Shown here one piece after another: positions 34,619 to 45,563 of a stretch of DNA of 64,000 nt. The stretch's first letter is position 1. Every line of letters begins with the position of its first letter. The translations under genes and the position numbers were made by a program. The stretch is from Tomocerus qinae (taxonomy: Eukaryota; Arthropoda; Collembola; Entomobryomorpha; Tomoceridae), in assembly GCA_020055645.1 (NCBI GenBank), contig CM034546.1:46128001-46192000 (forward strand), written 5' to 3'. Below the pieces are notes generated by a model that made no database searches, was not told the origin of the DNA, and was given only the letters and a program-made list of their open reading frames with translations.

Positions 34619-35074
34619 ATGAATTGCCTAAAGGGAAAGGGACGGAAAAGTGCTCAGCGACCACAGCCGGTGATTCCACATGAAGTGGACGTGTATTTAT
34701 ACAGAGCTCCGACTAACACAGAAGTACACTTTAGCTTTAATGTCAAAGGTTTTCCAATCATCCTCAAAAATGAAGAAATAGTTCCAGATTTTTCATGTCG
34801 CATTTTTTATGCAGGGATGAAAGTTAAAATCCCTGAAAAATGTATCTTATACATTGCTGGGCACCGTGACTTAAAACTTTTCCCTTCTCTCAAAGTTTTC
34901 TCGGATGTAATAACTCACGAACACAAAGACGAAGTGCAATTTTCAGTTATGAACATCAGTTCAGTTCCAGTAAATTTACCTCCTGGCTTTGCATTGGCGG
35001 CAGTAAGTTGTTTCGACGAAATAAACATTCACTTCCACCATTGCTATCAATCTCAAATTGAGACACTGGTTTAA
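34619..35074 (+). CDS. dUTPase-fold protein without catalytic motifs, copy 2
   Basis: Intronless gene of 151 aa with a basic start (MNCLKGKGRKSAQR). It aligns with copy 1 along its length: EVDVYLYR against SVDVYVDS, FNVKGFPIIL against YHTKGLKFTI, FYAGMKVKIPEKCILY against FYPGIRIKVPGNVIFK, PSLKVFSDVI against PSLNLITANI, and LPPGFALAAVSC against LPIGFGVALLSC. The two are clearly paralogues but strongly diverged, so the duplication is old and the fold has been retained under selection. The same catalytic motifs are missing. The minus-strand frame at 34464-34679 is a shadow. Confidence 0.58.
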   Translation: MNCLKGKGRKSAQRPQPVIPHEVDVYLYRAPTNTEVHFSFNVKGFPIILKNEEIVPDFSCRIFYAGMKVKIPEKCILYIAGHRDLKLFPSLKVFSDVITHEHKDEVQFSVMNISSVPVNLPPGFALAAVSCFDEINIHFHHCYQSQIETLV

Positions 35075-35329
35075 ATTGTCGGAGTGCTGACATTTAAAGC
35101 TTTTCTGCCAATAATAAAACATTTTAACTTGAGGACATGAAACATGACAATATTACCCCCAAAAAAACTCGATCAATAACTGTATGCATTACCGATTTGA
35201 TTTTAGAACCTACTTTTAAATATACCTATTTATGAATTGGCAAAACTGTCTAAAAACGACTCTCGACTTTCCTTCAGTTCATATTATAGTACAGGACAGA
35301 ATACAGCACTAGTTGGACTTGGATTCTAA

Positions 35330-35990
35330 ACTAGTATGTAGGACTCTAAACAACTCCCACCTATTTTCTATTTATCTCTGTTACAGTTTGATCTGAACAT
35401 CTTTCATGGATCCTGGCTTACCAATTCTGTTCACCAAGCTAAGACGCCTTAAGTGTCTGCACAAGAGAAATCTAAATAATATTAACAAATAACATGTAAA
35501 TCATAAAGCCGGATAAAACGTGTACGACTTGTATCGATCAATGTAACAATCAGTCCCTGTAATTTAACTCCTCTCTATTTGTGTCATTTATCATTTGCTA
35601 GGAATTCATGACTGAACAGAAGCCATATCGCATCTGATCTCATCTGATTCTCTCATGCAGCACGACATAGGGCATGATGTTAACTTACCTAGGTATTCAG
35701 GCAATCATAAACTATACTTTTTTGGGAATGCTATTTTTGATTTCTTATTTTGGATAGAATTATCAGTTCTCACATTTTATAATGCAGTTATATCTCCCTT
35801 CTGACGCATTGCAATTTCTTACCATGATATATTGTTTAAACCTTTCAAACCTGAATATCTTACTTTCATGAGGACTACAGGAAATCTGTTTGATTAATCT
35901 ATATCTCAATTTGGTCTATGCCTCATATTCATTGTTTACCCATCAATATATACTTACACAAGCTTAATATTTGGATATAGTATGTAGAAC
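35330..35990. repeat. Second copy of the 28.4-29.9 kb segment
   Basis: Direct copy of 28405-29900 without the 730-bp insertion; it serves as that insertion's empty site (CTCCCACCTATTTTCTATTT). No coding content. Confidence 0.75.
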
Positions 35991-37065
35991 CTAACTTACA
36001 AGCAGATTTCCGTACTTTAGAACGCTTAGTACATTGTCTACTGTTAAACCAGTACAAAAACAAGCCACACAGCTAAGTAATACGATATACGGTCATATTA
36101 TATTTGGTCAAAGAGTAAGTATGTCCCTATGTATAAATATCGGGTGCTTCTCAGACTTCGTGCGATTGTCTATCTCATATTCTTTTTATATTCACTCCTC
36201 CATTTGCGCTGAATAAAACATTCCTTTGGAAAATTACTTTCTATTTACGTATGATCTCTGTATTTTTTTGGCTATTCTCGCATTTCAATTAAGTAAGTTA
36301 GTCTGACTCTCATGCAATAGAAGTATCAACAATACCTAATAGCAAATTACTGGTTAGAATCTTAATTCAGCCAACTACATCCCATAATGATGATTTTGAT
36401 GATACTATAAAATTATTTTTATGAAAAGACTTGCCAATATTTTCAGTATACACTGTGGTCTTCATCTTCGGATCTAAGAAAATATTTTGTACTTTTGAAT
36501 AATATGCTTTGATATTTCAACATTTTGAACGGCAAATCAAAAAATGCCCGAATAAAGGAATACTTAGACGACTAAATTCATGTTAGCGGTTGGTGATAAT
36601 TGGAAAGATTAGACTAGGCAATAAGGCAATGTATAATTTTATTTTTGAACTCCACTATACTCTCTGCTCTGAAAATTATAACCTTTCATTTTTAATAAGA
36701 GGTATGATTTCGGTTAAACTAAAACCATGACTCCATTTTAAATTTTCTTCTGATTGTTATTTTAGTATATTATGTATAAATTTCTGTAATCTGATCTGAA
36801 CTGCTCAAATGCAAACCAATTTTAGGACATGTTTTTGGCTTGCCTTTTTCATTCAGAACGATCAATGCAATAGGAGTAATTAGCAATTGGACATAGATCA
36901 GTCGGACTCCATCTAAAAGTTGTTATGCCATATTATGAGAAAATTGAAGCAACAGAAAAATTCTCAGTGCTCAGTATATAAAGTTGCGGAAAAAATTTTA
37001 TTTTTTAAATGGTCTGATAACTAAAACTGAAGCAAAAGCGTTACAATCTCTACTAGAAGAGTATT
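35991..37065. other. Intergenic; left edge of the second duplicated segment
   Basis: No gene. From about 36700 it aligns with 15000 onward. Confidence 0.45.
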
Positions 37066-40000
37066 TCAAATTTTGCAATTCCGACGAATCATCATCTCAG
37101 TTTTCTTTATTTGAGGTATTTCATCCCACCATGCAGATAATGCAGAGTATGGTGCGTTAAGATCAACCTAAGGAAAAATAACAATCATAAAATTATAAAG
37201 TAAAACTTTTCGTCAAAGTAAAAGACAATTACATTTATGCTGGACAGAAATGATTAATTTCAATGGCCATTTAATCTATTTAAATGTTTATGCCCATACA
37301 GCGATGTCAAGATAAAACCACCAACCGATTGGCAAACACACATTGTCAATAAAAGGTAGATAAATAAGAATATTCTATGAACTAGTTCAAAAATTCCCAT
37401 TTAAGTTTCAACGGATATACATCCATTAGAAAATATTCTAGTCGAATTGAAACAACCACAAAATTATTATTGAAGAAAACAAGAAGATGGCTGATTACGA
37501 TAATAATTTCTTACTTGTTCACATGAATCGCCAAACCAAAACCCATTTGAATGCCTATCGTTGGAGCAGTTTATACCACCATCGTTGTCTCGGTCATTAG
37601 CAGAAAAACGGGCACCATTGATATCTGTGAATCTGTCTGAGAGTGCTGAAAACAATATAAGTATTAGGTAGGTAGGATAATTTTATGATTATTCCCTTAA
37701 ATCTATTTCAAACAATAAACATAGTTAGTAGTTACTCGAGTTTTCGGCGATGTATCCGCCTACAGTTAGCTGAAAATCATCATTTTCAGAACCGACGCTG
37801 AATATCGAATAGTGGGCGTCGTAAGTTGAACCGTTCATGGCGGTGACATTAACAATCAGTTGGTGATTACAATTTCTGGTTAACAAATAAAGTGTCTCGA
37901 GACCTTCGAAATGGAAAATGATGTCACTTTAAACTTCAATTACAGCAAGTTTATTGCAATTCCGATTTTTTGTTAGCTTAGATTATTATTTGCATGACCT
38001 CATAGTAGAAATACCAAATAAGTTATTGACATTAAAATTTATATAAATGTTTAACGTACCTAGCCAATGAGCATATCGTGGTTCACCAAATCCATTTTTG
38101 TATTCAGTCCAATTTCTGTTGAATGAGACGTCATTAGGTTCTCCTCGTCGTTGAAAAACAGTCCATCCACCACCGTTAGTCTCCAACTCACAATACACAA
38201 ACAGTGATTTTTGATTTTCAGGCTCGTTACGGCCAATAAAGGAAATGAAATATGATCCACTATACCGGATGTCATCTTGGTACAGAGAGTCACATGTTAC
38301 CACTGGTTCCAGAATAGCTTTAATGTGGGAAAGAAACAAATACTTGTTAAATATCACATTTCCTAAATGCGCAACGTGCTTGAAATATATTTATTTTTTA
38401 TTACAAAACAGAATTTGGGGATTCCTAAAATAATATATGGGAACATAAAAGATTCAATCACTACGAAACTTAATACTTCATTCACTTTTTTGTTTGATTT
38501 TAGTGACTATTTGGCAATTTTAGTGCAATAATACCTGTCCCTTTTTTAATTTTACCTGCTTGCCTTTCCAGGCTATATTTTATTACATCCACTTCATTTC
38601 AAGATATAAAAGTAATAACAATTTTCTCCAAATGGTAAAAATTTTTCATTATAAAAATAATATACTGTTACTGAAGTGAAAATTTAGTATTTAAAGTGTT
38701 TTTTCTCTATTAAAATAGGTAGAAATTGAAACCAATTTCAACCAAGCAAGAATTCAACAAAGAATTTTTTACTTACACTTAAAGACGACGGGCAATATCT
38801 GTACAGCTGCCTTGATTTCAGTCTGAAATTTCAAAAAGGTAACATGGATGCTATATGTTGTGATACAATAATAATGTGCTTTCATATTAAAATAATTCTG
38901 ATTTTAACACTTTTACAAGATTCACCTGTAGTAATTGCAATTTCTTCGACAAACCCAGAGCGACATTCATCAGATGTTTTTCATTTGAATTTGAACATTT
39001 TGGTGATGTCAGAGATTGAATGTCGCTAGCTATCCCACTTGTTGCTTCCACCATTTTCAGGCAGGAGGAAGAAGAAATTTTGCTGGAAGGTGCCATTCTT
39101 CCGTTTTCCGTTTCAGAGCACTATTGGGTAAAATTATTGTTAAATTTTTCAAACACAAACTATTTAATCCTCTAATGTGGTATACAAAAACTACTATTAT
39201 AAATGTGCCAATTTCTAATTTCAATGAAATATCTATTGTTTTGACTGTCCCACTGACGTTATAGAGATGCATATTATATTATAAAATAGTAAATGCCCCA
39301 TTGATAGACTAATACATACATCAATGCATATTAGTCGAATCTGTGTGTTAAAACAGACAGAAAGCCTTTTATAAGTTCTAGTTTACGTTATCTATTCATG
39401 TATTTTACCCATAAACATATTTATTTTATCCCATTTGAAATCCTGAGAGTTAATGTGTTGTATGTAGTACTTACAGCCAGAGTTAATCGGTTGTTTTCTT
39501 TAGTAATTTCCATTATTTGGTCATCAATCGCTTTTATCAAGTAATTTTCGTCCCATCCTTGCAAATCTATAAATATTTTGGACTTTTGGACTGTTTGTAT
39601 ATTATTTATTATACTGTATGATATAATAGTGTAAATATTAAAGTGTATAAGGAAAACCTAATCAACAGTATTAATACTGCAAGGTATTGATACTTACTCA
39701 TGTTGAGTTTATTTACTTCTTCGATTCCCTCTAGACTTATATGAAGAGGTGTTGTATTTCCATTAGAGCAGGTTGCATTATTACGAATAGGAATAATAGT
39801 GTTTCCTTTAAAAGTTCCATCATAAAGAGCAGAGGATGGATTGGGAAACGAATAAGAATAATAACCAGCAAAGTTTCCTGATTCGAGATTTATTTCCAAG
39901 TCAGTTTCCGAGCAGTTTCGATTGTAAGTGTAGTACTTGATCTCTTTCTTCTTTATGGTCAGTGGCATTTGATTATTAGTCGTAATTGTATGAGATGTAA

Positions 40001-41066
40001 ATCGAACCAAATCGTCTAGTTTATGATCTATTTCTTTAAGAAGTTCAAAAGTATCAACTCTTATTACTTTACTTGGGTCATTTCCAGCAATGGAAACTAA
40101 TTCTTCATAATCGTATGTCCCGATCCCGATTGAAAAAGTCGTGATGTTATTCGCTTTGGCTTTTCTCGAAGATTCTATTGTCAGTTGAGGTTCATCGGAT
40201 ATTCCATCAGTCATTACAATTAGCACCCGAGGGACGTTATCGGGAGAGTTCAGCATTTCAACGGCTTTGTCAATTCCTAAATTTGTTGCTGTGACGCTAT
40301 CGGGATATGTCGCATTCTTAATTGTATCAATTAATTCTTCTTGGCTTAATGAATTATTCAATGGGATTACAGTGTCTGCTTTGTCACCATAAATAATGAA
40401 TCCAAATTTCCCTGAAGATAAATCAAATGACGATTTGACAAAATTGGCAACAAAATTTTTGGCAAGAATATAGTTATGCTTTTCCACGCTTGCAGATCCA
40501 TCTAGAACAACTACCAAGTCCATCCCGACGTGGACCTGGGACTGGTATTTTCTCTCAAATTCCTTGATTTTGTCTATGATATTCGGTACAGAATCCTGCA
40601 TTCCCAAAAATGTTTTAAATTCTTGGGCTTGTGAATCGATGCTAATTAAATTTTTTGCATCGAGAGTTGATAAGTACAATTTAATTGCAATAGCCGAATA
40701 CAACGGTTTATCTAAATCGGCGTAAATAAGGCTTTCCCAGTTTATTCCAAAATATCTTTTGATATTTTCTTTAAAAGGTTCAATTTTTTCGTCTTTTAAT
40801 AAATCTTCGAATTTCCCTTCAGGTACACCCCAAATACCTCCTTGTTTTAAATTGGTACCAAATTCCGTGGCTACGTATGCCATTCGTTTTAGAAAGCTAT
40901 TATCGTCTTGGAACACCTTTGAGTGCAAAAGCTTAGAATTGACGGCCTCCACAACTGCGTAGCCATGTGATCGCGGTTCAAGTGTTTTATCAATTTGTCC
41001 ATTTGTACCACACAATGCACCAAAGATAAACAGGAAGATCTTTATACGCCTCCCCAAACTCCCCAT
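37066..41066 (-). CDS. Secreted VWA plus fibrinogen-domain lectin, copy 2
   Basis: Eight coding exons, 41066-39698, 39566-39475, 39120-38926, 38822-38777, 38317-38060, 37903-37736, 37645-37515 and 37167-37066, splice in frame to 786 aa. Exon borders and phases are identical to copy 1. Features: signal peptide (IKIFLFIFGALCGTNG), a lysozyme-like N-terminal region (AYVATEFGTN, GIWGVPEGKF), a VWA domain with intact MIDAS (DGSAS, TATN, MTDG), and a fibrinogen domain (GGGWTVFQRR, NWTEYKNGFG, NDRDNDGG, FWFGDSCEQ). Differences from copy 1 are scattered substitutions plus a three-codon insertion before the final AWW. Both copies being open over 2.3 kb argues that both are functional. The last exon is preceded by a TTAG acceptor and ends TEMMIRRNC. 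Role inferred as extracellular pattern recognition. Confidence 0.88.
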
Positions 41067-41067
41067 A

Positions 41068-41911
41068 TCTATAAATGAGAGTAAATGTGTCAATATTCAT
41101 ATAATTATTTTTGGCATTCAAAAGTATTACTATAGGTAGCAATGCAAATGATACAGTCTATTCTTAATCAATAAATCAATAGCTCTAACATCAAACTGCA
41201 TCAATATATCCAAACAAGATATTTACTGTTTTCTAGTAATAGACAGGTTGTAAAAATAAAATACAACTGATAAACAATATTTCTCTACAATTGCTGAAAT
41301 AATAGATTTAAGTGACAGTGTTTTTTTAATTTAAATAGTAATCATATTACACTGTAACAAATCATACCCCTAGGATAATCGTGAAGTGGAGTTGCACAAT
41401 GAAAAATTTCCCTGATAATGTATAAATGTAAAAGATGAACTTGGTGTAACTACGCAGGCGCAAGAATAATTACAATATTTCGAAATTAAACCAAATGCTG
41501 CGCGGGTGATCAAAGGACATGGAAATGAAATGATTGGATAGGGTGTTATTATGAGTGTGTAGTGTAGTGTTGATAATTTCCCGTCCGTAGGACGGGCTTA
41601 TTTCTAGTAAACTTAATAATGGCAAAAATGTCAGCAAGTATTTTTTAAACTTGCAGAAAAGTCTTCTTCGAAAGTTAATAATGTAAATAATAAAAATAAA
41701 ATAGTTTTGTAAAACAGCATAATTATGAATGAATGCTTGGTTTGTTTTCATCGCTTTAATTTTACTAATAATTAAAAAGTTTAATAATAATAAAAATTAA
41801 TATTTTCTTACTTGTAGTTTTGAAATTTGTCAAGCCACAAACAAATGTTGGTAATTCTTGCACAACGTTGACAATTTAGTTGCCAAACTGAAGCAGAAGT
41901 TTGCTTTTATA
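41068..41911 (-). promoter_or_regulatory. Promoter and 5' UTR intron of VWA-fibrinogen copy 2
   Basis: TATAAAAG on the minus strand at 41911-41904, a TTCAGTTT initiator match about 30 bases on, a non-coding exon ending at 41812 (ACAA|GTAAGA) and an acceptor (TTTATAG) two bases before the ATG. All are shared with copy 1. Confidence 0.65.
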
Positions 41912-42912
41912 GCAAAATCTACATCTAACTGTGTTGATGTTTAATCACAGCCCAACCATCAATTATACAAAACAAATAAAAATGGAAATGTCGCAAGTTC
42001 AAGTGATAAGTATAAGAAGTGGATTAATTGCGACGTTTCTTAATATTCAAGTAATGGAAAAATCCTGAAAGCTGTTTGCCACCATTATAATACTGAGAAA
42101 TGATAAATTGAAAAAAAACTGTAAACTTTATAGCGTTTTTGGTTTATGTATTTGGTGGTGCTTAAATGGTACAATTTATGCCACGTTCTAACTGAGTCTG
42201 GTGCGTGCAATTTTCAATTAAACTGAAAATTTATATTTTGTTATGGAAAATGTACATACATATTAATGCGGTCAAGATGAAATAAAATGAACGCTTATGC
42301 TTCTTCCCAGATTAGGTTTTTGCTTAAATAGTAAGTTCAAAGATATATGATATTCCTTTTCCATTGCACAAATCTATATGGAGTGTATTTTCACCAAATT
42401 GCATTGTCTACATTTAGAAAATTACAAGTATGCAAACATAATTTAAATTGCGTTGTTTATTAAATATTATTATTAACTCCGTGTAGACAGTCATGTAGAT
42501 GTCGTAGTTTCAATATCAATATCAGTAAGAAAGGGGGTAAAAAACTACCAGATTATTTCGTAGCAGGTATGGAAGAGATTACTAAGTATTGCTTAGTTTC
42601 TTGACAGCATTACTTGGAAATATGACAATCACATGCATTAAGCAAGTCTAATCGATTTAGTTGGAATTAAAGTTTAAGTCATGTCATGGGTGAAAATGAT
42701 AAATACAAAAAAGTTCTGGTGATGTATTTTGTTATATATTGACACAGCAAATCTATTACTGCACATTAATTCTACTGTAAGCCTCTATTCCAGAGTACTG
42801 AATTTTTAAAAAATACATACACAACTATAAATCAAATAAGAACATAAATTTTGTGATCCTAAACATCGGTACAGTTTAAGTTTCAGAGTACCCCCAAATT
42901 TTATAAATATTT
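41912..42912. other. Duplicated non-coding flank of copy 2
   Basis: Matches 20299-20633 and 24666-25300 of copy 1 without the 4 kb TTAA transposon between them. No gene. Confidence 0.6.
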
Positions 42913-43735
42913 TGTATTGATGTCTTTTTTCCTAGCCACTACAAATTGTTCAAATCGTTTTGAAAAATTAGAGAACGTATGAGCCAAAATTTTCTCATCA
43001 GAATTGTCTTTGGACAAAATGATAACTTTTAATTGTATACAAATAGTGTATAACACAACAAATAACAAATTTGTAATTAAAAAAATTGGTTAGCATTAAA
43101 GTATCGAGTTTGTACCGTTATGGAAATTAATTGGCAACTTACGGATTCTGTTGGTTGGCAATAGATATCTCTAAGCCAAAGTTTACGTTTCGAATCTCAT
43201 TTTGCCCCCAAATTGCTCTAAATTCCTTCTTTTGTACTAAAATGTTAATTAAGAAATTTCATTTGAATGTTCCACACAAAATTCTTCTACATCTTCTTTA
43301 GCGTGAAAACCTGAGCTTAGTCAAAAGGTTTCATCCAATTCTGAGGTGAACGCCATCAATGAAATAGTACTGATCTTTCATTTAGAGACACAATTTTCCA
43401 ATCTTCGTTTATTGATTTTCTTCTTTCTTAGCTATCACACACTGCTCAAATCCTTTTTTAAATTAGGAAACATACGAGATAACATTTTCTTTCTACAATT
43501 GTCATTTGCCTGAATATCAACTATTAATTGCATACACATAATAAGTAAAAAGGTATTTGTTAGAATCACGAAAAATCGACATGCAGGATATTGGGCTGCC
43601 CCGCTGTAGCAAGTAAAGGCGAAGCTCGATACTAAAACTATGCCAAACGGAAAAGTCACCCGCGGTCAATTAATGCAAGTGGAAGCCTTTGCAAAAGTAC
43701 AACATCCAGGCAACGTAGTGAGGACTTACGGAATC
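42913..43735 (-). pseudogene. Two tandem tetraspanin-like exon remnants
   Basis: On the minus strand 43659-43435 reads FPFGIVLVSSFAFTCYSGAA, CRFFVILTNTFLLIMCMQLI, then DNCRKKMLSRMFPN. A second, diverged copy at about 43070-42913 reads ITNLLFVVLYTICIQLKV, DNSDEKILAHTFSN, KRFEQFVVARKK. A hydrophobic pair with Gly/Cys in the first, a short loop and then the start of an extracellular loop suits tetraspanin TM2-TM3. In the first copy a one-base shift in the A6 run at about 43457 would continue the shared FEQ-V-A-KK end. No CCG motif or remaining exons were found, so these are likely degraded gene pieces; the family label is tentative. Confidence 0.35.
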
Positions 43736-43739
43736 ATAC

Positions 43740-44486
43740 TGTACAAATAGCTACAGATACATAAGAATAAATAAATGCTGTGATTAATTTGATAGCAGTC
43801 AAAGACACAAAGTCACTAGTTTGTATCAATGTCAATGCCTACAGTTATAATTTTAGATATATCATATTGAAGCTGAACTGATTAGATTTACCAACAGTTT
43901 AATATCAGCATTTGTTTGCTGTTCGTCAAATAATTGTTAAGATAGGTTTCATATCCGCGTTAGTGCAGTGAAGAGGAATAAAGATTATCTGTTTGCACAG
44001 ATCAACGTTATCTAAATGAAATTAACACAACGAAATGGCCAGAAACGACTTTTAATGAATGAATGATTTTGTTCAACGGACCAACAGTTACAAGATTTTC
44101 TTTCGCTGATCCAGGCCCAAACTTACAACAGTAAGAACAATTTTAATGATAAATCCTCTTTGCATGTTAATATCCACTTCTAGTACAGTTTAACGGTTTT
44201 GATACTGAATAACATTTTTCCTGATAAACAACTTATTATAGTTATAATTTATGTTAGGCACTACCGCGTACTAACTAACGTCACTTTTCTCAGATAAAGA
44301 ACTGATTCCTGTTTTTTTAAATTTTGTCAGTACTCGGTGTTTATAGTAGTTTCGCTTTGTCCGCTTCCTTTACTTTAAATGCATTAATTAAGTTATCAGC
44401 AATACAAGCACATCAGTTTATCTTAATATTATTGGTAACTATATATATAAAGCTAGATTTTACCAAACTTCGCGTTCATAACATTT
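43740..44486. other. Intergenic, no gene seen
   Basis: No coding or repeat structure recognised. Confidence 0.4.
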
Positions 44487-45073
44487 GTACGGTTGTAAAA
44501 CTGCAGTACCTGGTTGTAAAACAGTAACTGCAGTTCGTAGTTGTTAAACTGCAGTACGTGGTTGTAAAACTGCAGTGTCTGGTTGTAAAACGGCAGTGTC
44601 TGGTTGTAAAACTGAAGTGTCTGGTTGTAAAACTGCAGTGCCTGGTTGTAAAACTGCGGTGCCTGGTTGTAAAACTGCAGTGCCTGGTTGTAAAACTGCG
44701 GTGCCTGGTTGTAAAACTTCAGTGTCTGGTTGTAAAACTGCAGTGTCTGGTTGTAAAACTGCAGTGTCTGGTTGTAAAACTGCAGTGTCTGGTTGTAAAA
44801 CTCCAGTGCCTGGTTGTAAAACTTCAGTGCCTGGTTGTAAAACAGCAGTGCCTGGTTGCAAAACAGCAGTGCCTGGTTGTAAAACACTAAAACTGCAGTT
44901 CGTAGTTGTTAAACTGCAGTACGTGGTTGTGAAACTGCAGTGCCTGGTTGTAAAACAGGCACTGCAACAACAGCCCTGGGTTTAGCCAACAACAGTTTTA
45001 CAACAGGCCCAGTTGTAAAACTGCAGTGCCGGGTTGTAAAACTGCAGTGCCTGGTTGTAAAACTGCAGTACCC
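44487..45073. repeat. 21-bp minisatellite with PstI-site core
   Basis: About 25 copies of GGTTGTAAAACTGCAGTGCCT with point variants (GTGTCT, GCGGTG, TTCAGT), followed by an inverted patch near 44955-45005 (TTGTAAAACAGGCACTGC) and a few further units. Because 21 is divisible by 3, every frame keeps a seven-residue repeat and several stay open on both strands (for example FYNQALQ, VPGCKTA). This is a property of the repeat, not evidence for a protein. Confidence 0.9.
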
Positions 45074-45563
45074 AAAGATGTAAAACTTTAGATGTGAAAA
45101 TTTTTGGATACGTCTTTTTCTGCAAGTATTCTACCATTAGCTCGTATCATGCACAACTAACTCCATTTTTATCAAACTGCTCGCAATATAACTTATTGGT
45201 AATAATACAAAAATCATAGTTTTCTAACAATAGTTATTGATTGACATGAAATTTATATATCAAATCAATCGGTATCACAATTATTTTGTCAATTTACAAG
45301 ATCTACTTCAATGCTGTTTGACTACTTGGCTTAGTAATGATTCCAAACTTTTATGTCCTTACTTTATTCAACCAATATACAGATGTTGTCGGTTGGCCTG
45401 ATCGTAGTAATAGTTAAATCGCGTCTATTTAGTAATTTTACACAATTGTTTGCTATGCTTCAGGCTTCAGAGAATGTTAATATAGAATTTTGATAATTAT
45501 GTTTTTACTAATATTTTATCCAATTATTTGCGTTTTAATGTTAAGAAAGCTAAAGTTATCTTT
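45074..45563. other. 3' flank of the C-type lectin, duplicated
   Basis: From about 45300 it aligns with 27600-28050 (GATCGTAGTAATAGTTAAAT against AATCGTAGTAATAGTAAAAT). No gene. Confidence 0.55.

Noticed and set aside
44453..44985. Four overlapping heptad-repeat frames on both strands
   Set aside because: A 21-bp minisatellite with no stop in several phases produces them automatically.
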